Shown piece by piece: positions 19,626 through 25,943 of a stretch of DNA of 25,943 nt. How positions within the stretch are numbered: position 1 is the stretch's first letter; each line of letters starts with the position of its first letter. The stretch covers positions 1-25,943 of the forward strand of contig JAFGIA010000016.1 of NCBI GenBank assembly GCA_016929795.1, read 5' to 3'. This stretch comes from Anaerolineae bacterium. Lineage in GTDB: Bacteria > Chloroflexota > Anaerolineae > JAAYZQ01. Below the pieces are notes generated by a model. It had not been told where the DNA came from and made no database searches. It saw only the letters and a list, made by a program, of their open reading frames with translations. The position numbers and the translations under genes were made by a program.

Positions 19626-21772
19626 AGCTCCACCACCTGCACCTCGTGATCGAGTGAGCAGAGGAGTGTGTCGGGTGGCACGCGCAACATGCGCTGTGTC
19701 ACCTGGGTCAGCGGGGCCCTGGATGTCTCTGCCTCCTCGCCCTCACTTTGTGCGCCGCCGCCCATGGAGGCCCGCTCGCGGCTCGGGATCACCGGGCGGT
19801 AGCTCAGGCGCACGTCGAGCACGTGCTTTACGCCCGGCACCTGTTGAATCAGCGAATAGATCTCGGACACGTACAGGTCGCGCCCAAAAGGCCAGCCGCG
19901 CCAATCGGCCCCCAGCGCCTCCGGGAGATCCTCTTCCCGCCGGTCGCTGTTGTCGGGCGCAAGCGGGCAGATCATCTGCCGCAAGCTCTCCTCAACCCTG
20001 CTTCTGACGACCTCTGGCGGCGTGTACTGCCCCGCCACCACCTGTACCGCCACCCGGACGCCCAGGTAGTCGGGCTCGCGCACGCGCAGGGTCGTGGTCA
20101 ATAGGCGATGTTGATCCAGGTGAGCGAGGATGCGCTCCTGGAGTGGCAGATCGAGCGTCAGCGCCGACAGATCGCCGGCCTGTAGCGCATCAAAAGCGCT
20201 CGGCACCACCAGCAGCTCGACCATGCCTGGTGGCAGGGCGCCGCCATCCCTGCCCGGCGCCTGGCATTTCACACGTGCCACTTCGCGCCCGGTGCCCAGC
20301 GCCAGGCTCTCAAAGTCCTCCGCCGTCACTGCGCGCTGCTGGGCGCGCAGCTCGCGCGCGGCGCGCATCTTGGCCTCCTCCAGGTTTTCCTGGTCGCGTC
20401 CCCCCTCCGCCCGCTTCAGGTTGATCACGCGGTCCACGTATGGCACCGCCGACTTGAGCATCTGGATCTTGCCCGCCGGCACGTTGCCCGCCACCCCGCC
20501 GCCGTGCCGGTATTGGCTGAACCGGATCTTGCGCCCCGCCTCGGGCACCCGTCCATACTGGCGCACCGTCCCATCGGGCTGCCGGATCGCCGGGCCGAAG
20601 CAGATCTCACCCGTCGCCTCGTCCAGCGTAAAGTGCCGGTCGTGTGGCTTCGATTGGGCGAAATCGGGCACTGCCTGCCACGGGACGAACACGGTCTCGC
20701 CCTCTCGCTTCTCCTCCACCTCTACGGTCTCGCCGGGCCGTAGAGCGAGCACCGGCGCATGGCGCAGCCGCAGCACCAGCCCTGGCTCCCCGCTGCCATA
20801 CCCCATCTCTTCCCCGCGCACCACCACGGCGTGCGTTGCCCGCGTGGTGCCGCCGATCACATAGGCGGTGATGCTCTTGATGCGCGGCGGCTCGGTGTAC
20901 ATGCCCTGCTCTTCGCGGCGCTGCTCCAGGCGGCAGCGCAGCCAGTAGGCAGTGCGCCCATGGACCTGATCGGTGTTGATGTTCAGGGGGAGGTAGAGGG
21001 TCAGCGCGCCGCGCGGATTATTGAGGCCGCCCGTCGTATCCTTCTCTCCACGCCGCGTGCTCAACAGCACCTCTTCCCAGCGCCCGTCACCCATCGAGCA
21101 CTCCCACATCAGCGGCGGATCTTCGCGCCGCACGCCCACAGCCTGGGTCTCCTCACACTCGAACGCCAGGCGCAGAATGTGGCCTGAGATCGACTGCTCC
21201 GGGTCAAAGCCCAGGTAGAAGGTATCCCCTTCTCGGGGAGTAGGACGGCTGAAAGGATAAAAGATCTCGACGCCGAACCGCGACAAATAGTTCTTGTGAA
21301 CATCCCCGGGGCCTTCGACGCCACCCCGCACCAGATCGCGGCGCACCTGCACCAGCTTGGGCGGCATCAGCACCAGGCGCTCGTCGAGCGTATACGTGAC
21401 CTCGCCTTCCTCCTCTGTCGGCCGCGTCGCCACCTCCAGCCCCTGCGGGACGATGACCACCGTCTCATCCTCGGGCGTGATCGGAAACGGCACCGACAGG
21501 TAAAAGGTCACCTCGGCCCGGGCACTGCTGGCCGGCTGCAGGCAGGTGCCGATCATCTCCAGGAACTTGATATAATTCTTTTCCGGCACGCGGTTCAGCC
21601 GGTAGATCATCATCTCGGTCATCCACGCAAACAGCTCGATGAGCGTGATGCCCGGATCGCTCAGGTTATAGTCGGTCCACTCGGGACAGTAGCGGATGAT
21701 CCGCCGCCGCGCCTCGTCGACCAGGTCGTGCTGAAACCTCAAATCATCCAAATTGGGCGAGGGCAGGGACAT
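19622..21772 (-). CDS. Baseplate J-like / putative baseplate assembly protein (Afp11-like)
   Basis: 716 residues; ATG at 21772 with AGGAGA upstream. The N-terminal segment at about 30-75 contains PEWTDYNLSDPGITLIELFA, then MIYRLNRVPEKNYIKFLEMIG. This is the hallmark of the eCIS/phage baseplate assembly family (TIGR02243). The middle (TGEICFGPAIRQPDG, IRFSQYRHGGGVAGNVPAG) and the part near 460 (RAQQRAVTAEDFESLA) are typical of gpJ-like proteins. The C-terminal third (GVRVAVQVVAGQYTPPEVV, YSLIQQVPGVKHVLDVRLS) also fits. It forms the main wedge of the baseplate, binding gp25- and tail I-like partners encoded on either side. It lies 11 bases from the gp25 gene and overlaps the next gene by 4 bases. 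Confidence 0.95.
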   Translation of the reverse strand: MSLPSPNLDDLRFQHDLVDEARRRIIRYCPEWTDYNLSDPGITLIELFAWMTEMMIYRLNRVPEKNYIKFLEMIGTCLQPASSARAEVTFYLSVPFPITPEDETVVIVPQGLEVATRPTEEEGEVTYTLDERLVLMPPKLVQVRRDLVRGGVEGPGDVHKNYLSRFGVEIFYPFSRPTPREGDTFYLGFDPEQSISGHILRLAFECEETQAVGVRREDPPLMWECSMGDGRWEEVLLSTRRGEKDTTGGLNNPRGALTLYLPLNINTDQVHGRTAYWLRCRLEQRREEQGMYTEPPRIKSITAYVIGGTTRATHAVVVRGEEMGYGSGEPGLVLRLRHAPVLALRPGETVEVEEKREGETVFVPWQAVPDFAQSKPHDRHFTLDEATGEICFGPAIRQPDGTVRQYGRVPEAGRKIRFSQYRHGGGVAGNVPAGKIQMLKSAVPYVDRVINLKRAEGGRDQENLEEAKMRAARELRAQQRAVTAEDFESLALGTGREVARVKCQAPGRDGGALPPGMVELLVVPSAFDALQAGDLSALTLDLPLQERILAHLDQHRLLTTTLRVREPDYLGVRVAVQVVAGQYTPPEVVRSRVEESLRQMICPLAPDNSDRREEDLPEALGADWRGWPFGRDLYVSEIYSLIQQVPGVKHVLDVRLSYRPVIPSRERASMGGGAQSEGEEAETSRAPLTQVTQRMLRVPPDTLLCSLDHEVQVVEL

Positions 21773-21783
21773 ACTCTTGTCTC

Positions 21784-22209
21784 CTATTCTTCTTCGCCTT
21801 CCAGGAAGAAGGGATAGACGATGCTCCGCTCGTTATGCGTCGCCAACACCCGATAGTCGATCTCGACCAGAAAGGCAGCGTCACGGCTCGGATCGTCCAA
21901 TACTCGTACCTCCTGTACTTCGATGCGTGGTTCCCAACGCGCCAGCGCCTGCTCTACATAGTGAACCAGCAGCGCACGCGTCGCCGCGTTTCGCGGTGCA
22001 AACACGAGCTCCCAGGCACGACAGCCGAAATCGGGGCGCATCACCCGCTCGCCGGGCGCCGTTTCGAGGATGATGCGTATGGACTGTACGATGTCGTGTT
22101 CACCACTCGCAATCGCGATCCCGCCGCGCGGATCGATCTGGAGCGGAAACGCCAGCCCCTGGCCCAGAAATTCTCGGTTCCGTAAGCGAAACGCGTCGTC
22201 GTCGTTCAC
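21784..22209 (-). CDS. gp25-like baseplate wedge protein
   Basis: 141 residues if translation starts at the GTG at 22209, preferred because GAAGGGGG lies 4 nt upstream. The open frame reaches a TTG at 22239 with no good ribosome site, and there is no ATG near the start. The gp25/TssE signature is clear: FLGQGLAFPL near the N-terminus, GERVMRPDFGCRAWELVFAP in the centre, and the conserved Glu-Pro-Arg triad in ARWEPRIEV (EPR at 93-95). In T4 and type VI systems this triad holds the wedge and first sheath ring together. The gene follows PAAR and precedes the J-like protein. Confidence 0.93.
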   Translation of the reverse strand: MNDDDAFRLRNREFLGQGLAFPLQIDPRGGIAIASGEHDIVQSIRIILETAPGERVMRPDFGCRAWELVFAPRNAATRALLVHYVEQALARWEPRIEVQEVRVLDDPSRDAAFLVEIDYRVLATHNERSIVYPFFLEGEEE

Positions 22210-22213
22210 ACAG

Positions 22214-22221
22214 CCCCCTTC
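22214..22221 (-). promoter_or_regulatory. Ribosome binding site that decides the gp25 start
   Basis: GAAGGGGG on the minus strand ends 4 nt before the GTG at 22209. It sits in the short spacer after the PAAR stop (22232) and makes the GTG a better start than the TTG further upstream. Confidence 0.65.
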
Positions 22222-22231
22222 ACACGGCGCA

Positions 22232-22522
22232 TCATGCAATCAACACTGTCGGCGCCCCGGGCGGCCCAACCGCCGTCGTCAACGGGATGCCCGTGATCGC
22301 GTGCGCGCCCGCCACCGTGCTCGTCAGCCGCGCCGCCGGGCGACCGCCAATCAGCACCGTCGGGCTGCCCACCGTGATCGCGCCGATCACCGTCGCCCCC
22401 GACACCAGGTCGCCCACAACGGCAGCGGGCAGGCCGCCGATCAACACCGTGGCAACCCCCGGCCCCGTAATCGGATCCCCTGTCACCGTCAAATCGCCCA
22501 CACGGGCGGCCGGAAATGGCAT
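22232..22522 (-). CDS. PAAR-domain spike-tip protein
   Basis: 96 residues from the ATG at 22522, with GGGGGAGG upstream. A longer open frame exists, but it runs back into the spike gene and lacks PAAR character. The sequence is Gly/Val/Ala-rich, with two pseudo-repeats of the family core: ATVLIGGLPAAVVGDLVSG and PTVLIGGRPAARLTSTVAG. PAAR proteins form a sharp cone on the VgrG-type trimer and help puncture the target membrane. It starts 19 bases after the spike gene. Only one His is visible, so the usual metal site cannot be confirmed. Confidence 0.92.
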   Translation of the reverse strand: MPFPAARVGDLTVTGDPITGPGVATVLIGGLPAAVVGDLVSGATVIGAITVGSPTVLIGGRPAARLTSTVAGAHAITGIPLTTAVGPPGAPTVLIA

Positions 22523-22541
22523 CCTTGTCCCTCCCCCACGA

Positions 22542-24404
22542 TCAGTTGATCTTGACCAGTGAGCCCTGGATCTGCAGGATCCCGGAGCTCTTGACGGCAG
22601 TCTGCCCTGAGCCGTTGATGTCAACCATCGGCGCTTTCAGCTCACCCTTCGACACACCTTCCATGGCGAGCTGCGCTCCCTTGAGCTTGGCGTTGCCTGT
22701 CGCTTCCAGCGTCATCGCCGCGCTGCTCTTGATCGTCATTGCCGCTGTGCTGTTGATCTCCACCTTGCCCTTGGCCGTGACCTTGAAATCGCCGTTCACG
22801 GCGATGGTCATGCTGTTCGATGCGGAATCGATGATCATCGAATTGTTGCCCGTCTTGTCCTTGATCGTGATCTTTTCGCTGCCGCTCTTGTCGTCGAGGA
22901 TCACCGTATGGCCGCTCTTTGACGTCACCGATACCTGCTCCTCGCCCTGTTTGTCGTCCAGCACGATCAGGTGGCCGGCGCGCGTTTTCATCACCCGCTG
23001 GTTCACCTTGCCATCGGCGATCGCCTCGCTCTTGGGCTTTGGTGGCTTGTCTGTCGAGCTCCAGAGTGCGCCGACGATGTACGGGCGGTGAACATCGCCC
23101 TGCTCGAATGCGACCAGCACTTCGTCGTTCACCTCGGGCAGGCACATGAACCCTCGCTGTGGCCCGGCCATCGGTGCGGCCAGGCGCACCCAATGGCTCT
23201 CGATCAAAGGGTCGCTGCCCAACCAGGCGTACTTGACCTTGACACGGCCCAGGTCGTCGGGATCGTCGATGTTGGTCACCTGGCCCGATACCACGCCCAT
23301 CCCCAGGCCCGGGCCCACGCCATGCCCATTGCCTGCGTCGAGCAGGTGGTGTAGCGTGTTGGGTTGGCGGCCGCTGATCTCGAACCGGGTCTGGTAACTC
23401 CCTTTGCCCGAGAAATTGATGACGTGGGTTGCCACGGTGACAAAATAGGTGCCGCCAAAGCGCGAACCAACGCCCGCCACCGTCAACGTCTTGCCAGCCT
23501 TGATGTCGGGGTGTCCGAAGCAAAGCCCCTCGGCCTGGATAAACTCGCGGCTCACGTCGTGCGACAGGCCGGTGGCCAAGGCACTTGCCTCGTCCACCGT
23601 CGCCACGGGGTGGTCGACCACGATCTCTTCGGCAGCCTGGAAGGCGCTCTCCGCCTTGGCCCCCCCCGTCTCTGACACCCCGGCAGCAGTCAAGCTCTGT
23701 GTGGCCGAACTCTCGAGCGTCGCTTTGGCCTTTGCATCCCAGCCACGCACCTTGACCGTCTTGGCCTGGTGCGACGTGGTTAACCGCGGCTGGAAGGTGC
23801 GCAGGTTGGCCCCCCATTTCAGCTCGGGACCCGCCCCCTGGTTCGAGTCCCCCTTCTTGAAATAGAGGTTGCCATCGCTGACCGTCACCTGGTACCCGTT
23901 GCGCTGAGCGCGGTCTAGCAAGAACTCCATATTCGTCTGGTTGTTCTGCAACACCCAGTCATAAGTCACCGTGGTCGCGTCGACCTGGGGTGATAGTCCT
24001 GCTTCTCCGGCAATCGTGCTCGCCAGGTCGCTGTCTTTGGTGCTCAGGAATGTGCGCGTTTTGCGTCCCATGTGCAGCCTGTGCGACTTGTCATAGCCCC
24101 GCAGCAGCAGCATGGCGACCCCTTTATCGGCAAAATTCGGCTCCAGCGCCGTGATCTCGCCTTTCATCAACGACGTGGTGTCGATCAGGATCTCGACCTC
24201 TTTGCCCACGTCGAGGCTGGTATCGTCGATCCATTGGGTCGTGTCGTCGCCATACACGCGGGCATGGAGCAGGATCGTGACCATGGTCGGCATGTGCAGG
24301 GTGGTATCGACAATGATCTCGAGCAGGTCGTCCGCCATGTCAGCCGAGATCTCTGCCCCACCGATCTTGACCTTTACCTGGTCCAGCGTAAAAGACTCGG
24401 TCAT
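22542..24404 (-). CDS. VgrG-like spike protein (gpD/gpV fusion, Afp8-like)
   Basis: 620 residues; ATG at 24404 with a short AGGA site. The first about 345 residues match the phage gpD/VgrG base (VLQNNQTNMEFLLDRAQRNG, LCFGHPDIKAGKTLTVAG). An OB-fold gpV domain at about 365-450 reads DLGRVKVKYAWLG, WVRLAAPMAG, PEVNDEVLVAFEQGD and RPYIVGALW. The rest, to about 620, is a repetitive beta-helix (TSKSGHTVILDDKSGSEKI, MTIKSSAAMTLEATGNAKL) that forms the needle. There is no C-terminal effector extension. The PAAR gene follows immediately. The trimer would sit at the centre of the baseplate and plug the inner tube. Confidence 0.95.
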   Translation of the reverse strand: MTESFTLDQVKVKIGGAEISADMADDLLEIIVDTTLHMPTMVTILLHARVYGDDTTQWIDDTSLDVGKEVEILIDTTSLMKGEITALEPNFADKGVAMLLLRGYDKSHRLHMGRKTRTFLSTKDSDLASTIAGEAGLSPQVDATTVTYDWVLQNNQTNMEFLLDRAQRNGYQVTVSDGNLYFKKGDSNQGAGPELKWGANLRTFQPRLTTSHQAKTVKVRGWDAKAKATLESSATQSLTAAGVSETGGAKAESAFQAAEEIVVDHPVATVDEASALATGLSHDVSREFIQAEGLCFGHPDIKAGKTLTVAGVGSRFGGTYFVTVATHVINFSGKGSYQTRFEISGRQPNTLHHLLDAGNGHGVGPGLGMGVVSGQVTNIDDPDDLGRVKVKYAWLGSDPLIESHWVRLAAPMAGPQRGFMCLPEVNDEVLVAFEQGDVHRPYIVGALWSSTDKPPKPKSEAIADGKVNQRVMKTRAGHLIVLDDKQGEEQVSVTSKSGHTVILDDKSGSEKITIKDKTGNNSMIIDSASNSMTIAVNGDFKVTAKGKVEINSTAAMTIKSSAAMTLEATGNAKLKGAQLAMEGVSKGELKAPMVDINGSGQTAVKSSGILQIQGSLVKIN

Positions 24405-24461
24405 ATTCCTACTTTCTCCAGACTAGCCCCTCATCTATCCTTGCCAGCGCAACACGGCACC

Positions 24462-24490
24462 TGTCATTGCGAGCGCAGCAAAGCAATCCC
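24462..24490. repeat. REP-like palindromic element between tube and spike genes
   Basis: This 29-base element contains tgtcattgcgagcgcagc and then aaagcaatccc. Its ends, attgc and gcaat, are inverted. It resembles the dispersed TCATTGCGAG...GAAGCAATC repeats known from many bacterial genomes. It lies 2 bases beyond the stop of the tube gene, in the 88-base spacer before the spike gene. Confidence 0.7.
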
Positions 24491-24492
24491 CA

Positions 24493-25149
24493 CTACGGCA
24501 GGGGCACGAGCTTCAAGATCTGCCCCGCCCGCAGGGCGCCAGGATCGGCCAGGTTGTTCGTCTCGGCAATGTGCCGCCAGTGGGCTGCGCTGCCATACTC
24601 CTGATACGCGATCCAGTCGAGCCTCTCCCCTTCGTGCACGATCCTGGTTTTGCGCGCCTGGGTGCGCGTGGTCGGGTTTTGCGCCTGTTGCTGATTTTCG
24701 TCGACCTTTTGCTTGAACGTCACCGTGGCATTGGCGCGCACCGGCGTGCCGTCGCTCAAAAAGAAGGTGAACGTCAGATCGACCTCTTCCACGACGCACG
24801 GGATGGAGAGCAGAGAACCCCACGACAGGCGGCAGTTCGGCGGCTCGTGTGTCGGCTTGCCGTTCGCATCCTTCTTGGTCGTGTCGATCTGGAGCAGCTT
24901 GAGCAAAAAGTTGGTATACTTGGTGCGCACGTCGGTGCCCGTATCTGTCGTATCAAAGAGCAGATTGAGGGTGTAGGTCTGTGGCTTGCCGCCCCCAAAG
25001 TTCATCTTGGACACGTCCTCATTCTGGGTATCAACCGGCGTCCATTGCACGCGTTTGCCCAGCTTGAATTCTTTGGGATTGAACTGGCACTCGATCGACG
25101 TATTGGTTGTCTCGTTTGTAATCTTTAGTTTGGCTGGTGGATCCGCCAT
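24493..25149 (-). CDS. CIS tube protein with C-terminal LysM domain (Afp7-like)
   Basis: 218 residues; ATG at 25149 with AAGGAG 7 nt upstream. Residues about 1-155 match the contractile injection system tube/adaptor domain: CQFNPKEFKLGKRVQWTPV, GGKPQTYTLNLLFDTTDTG, CRLSWGSLLSIPCVVEEVD and VRANATVTFKQ. A Gln-rich linker leads to a LysM domain at about 165-218 (RIVHEGERLDWIAYQEYG, LRAGQILKLVPLP). In Afp/PVC-type machines this protein joins the inner tube to the spike. The gene order tube-LysM, VgrG, PAAR, gp25 supports that role. LysM here is a structural module and need not bind peptidoglycan. Confidence 0.94.
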   Translation of the reverse strand: MADPPAKLKITNETTNTSIECQFNPKEFKLGKRVQWTPVDTQNEDVSKMNFGGGKPQTYTLNLLFDTTDTGTDVRTKYTNFLLKLLQIDTTKKDANGKPTHEPPNCRLSWGSLLSIPCVVEEVDLTFTFFLSDGTPVRANATVTFKQKVDENQQQAQNPTTRTQARKTRIVHEGERLDWIAYQEYGSAAHWRHIAETNNLADPGALRAGQILKLVPLP

Positions 25150-25175
25150 CTATTGGCTCCTTCTCTCACAATTTC

Positions 25176-25943
25176 TTACCGAAAGCGCGGCACACGCTCG
25201 CGCTCGACGGCGAGCAAGCGCTTGATATACGGATAGACCTCGCGCGCGAGCTCGTCGAGATCAAGCGGCGATCTCTCCTCCTCACCCTCCGGCCCCGCCC
25301 CTGGCATCACCGTGTCTTCCACCACCCGCTGCACCGCGTAGGCGCCTGGCCCCGGCGAGATCAGGCCCGCCACCCCCTCTGTCCCCTGCTGCCGGGCACG
25401 TTCGGGCTCGGCAGGGAGGCTGGCGAGCGGCAGTCTATCCTTCTTTTCCGGCGCGGTCCAGGCCTGCTCCTCGCCAGGCGAGGTTGCTCTCTGGACCACC
25501 GCCTCGCGGAGAGGCAAGGTGCCAGGCAAAGGCAAGGAAGCCCTGGCAGGCGCCGGCTTTTCCACACTTCCGCCGGTGTCGATCAAGGGCAGGCGTTTCC
25601 TCGCCTCGGCGCGCGCCACGATCCTGGCACTGAGCCTGGCTCGCCTTTGCACGATCGCCGCCGGTTCCTGTGCAGTGCGCTCTTCCTCGGGCCAGGCCGC
25701 GTGCAGCGAATCCGAATCCGAATACCCAGGCCGAGGGGTACCCGGCACGCCCCCCTCGGGCGCCGCCGCTTCGACCCTCGGCCCCGGCCGCGCCCCTTCC
25801 GGCGGCTGGGCTGGCTCTTTGACCGCACGCTGCACCGGCGGCGCCGCCGGGCGCAGGGGCAGCTCGGGCGGCGCGGCTTCAGCCCTCGGCACAGGCTGCT
25901 CCCCTTCCGGCGGCGGGGCTGGCTCTTCAGCCGCCCGCTGCAC
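25176..25943 (-). CDS. Pro-rich VQR-motif protein of the eCIS locus (5' end outside window)
   Basis: At least 255 codons are open to the right edge. The edge codon is GTG, but the frame continues beyond it, so the true start is not seen. The visible N-terminal part repeats a unit with VQRA, EPA and PPEG that is Pro-, Ala- and Glu-rich and likely disordered. Further VQR motifs occur later (VVQRATSPG, YAVQRVVED). The C-terminus is an amphipathic helix, LDELAREVYPYIKRLLAVER. Short proteins with this kind of helix often precede the LysM tube gene in eCIS loci, from memory of such clusters. It ends 26 bases before the tube gene start. Function is unknown; a chaperone, adaptor or tether between tube and spike is possible. 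Confidence 0.75.
   Translation of the reverse strand: MQRAAEEPAPPPEGEQPVPRAEAAPPELPLRPAAPPVQRAVKEPAQPPEGARPGPRVEAAAPEGGVPGTPRPGYSDSDSLHAAWPEEERTAQEPAAIVQRRARLSARIVARAEARKRLPLIDTGGSVEKPAPARASLPLPGTLPLREAVVQRATSPGEEQAWTAPEKKDRLPLASLPAEPERARQQGTEGVAGLISPGPGAYAVQRVVEDTVMPGAGPEGEEERSPLDLDELAREVYPYIKRLLAVERERVPRFR
25731..25759. repeat. Inverted repeat with GTACCC core in the Pro-rich gene
   Basis: The arms ccgagggg (25731-25738) and cccctcgg (25752-25759) are perfectly complementary around a 13-base loop. The first arm runs into gtaccc. Its reverse complement shares gtacccctcgg with the element at 10075. Membership in the same family is tentative. Confidence 0.55.

Noticed and set aside
22232..22624. 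Longer PAAR frame starting at 22624
   Set aside because: The extension runs into the spike gene, is Arg/Ser-rich, and lacks PAAR features. The ATG at 22522 has a good ribosome site.
18591..25149. Locus considered as type VI secretion or a prophage tail
   Set aside because: No TssJLM membrane-complex genes are seen, and no capsid, terminase, portal, integrase or lysis genes occur. The LysM tube protein and large J-like protein fit eCIS better. Genes outside the window could still modify this call.

Overview
The window comes from a GC-rich bacterium, most likely a member of the Chloroflexota (Anaerolineae/Caldilineae-like). The evidence is the very high GC content, the Thr-Pro-Glu-Pro linkers in a surface protein, an internal IFLPFISK motif that resembles the YLPLV-type motif of Chloroflexota secreted proteins, and the make-up of the injection-system locus. 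The taxonomic call is an inference. No rRNA, tRNA or CRISPR array is visible.

Every convincing gene lies on the minus strand, so the window reads from right to left. It is almost gap-free: no intergenic stretch exceeds 100 bases and several junctions overlap. From 25943 down to 18591 it encodes the baseplate and spike part of an extracellular contractile injection system (eCIS, a phage-tail-like machine of the Afp/PVC type). In order these are a Pro-rich VQR-motif protein (cut by the window edge), a tube protein with a LysM domain, a VgrG-like spike, a PAAR tip, a gp25-like wedge, a J-like baseplate protein and a TIGR02242-type tail protein. Sheath, inner tube, ATPase and terminator genes are not in the window and probably lie beyond its right edge.

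From 18585 to 10420 the same run continues with unusual accessory genes. These are a protein joining a fibre-like N-terminal domain to a DUF4159 domain, a class I methyltransferase with a methyltransferase-regulatory domain, an FHA-domain protein, a small protein with two or three membrane segments, and a 1082-residue protein combining FHA, membrane segment and Ig-like domains. Both FHA domains lack the usual phosphothreonine-binding Arg. Together these genes suggest a machine scaffolded on, or controlled from, the cell membrane rather than simply released.

From 10325 past the left edge runs one uninterrupted reading frame of at least 3441 codons. It encodes a secreted giant protein: signal peptide, DUF11-type domain, 14 FG-GAP/VCBS motifs, PKD domain, a seven-repeat TolB-like propeller, two more DUF11 domains and at least 15 cadherin-like/tandem-95 repeats. 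Long open frames on the opposite strand here are antisense shadows of these repeats.

The region is also seeded with short GTACC-centred palindromic or tandem repeats. They occur in several genes, in different reading frames, and in the spacer before the giant gene. A REP-like palindrome sits between the tube and spike genes.
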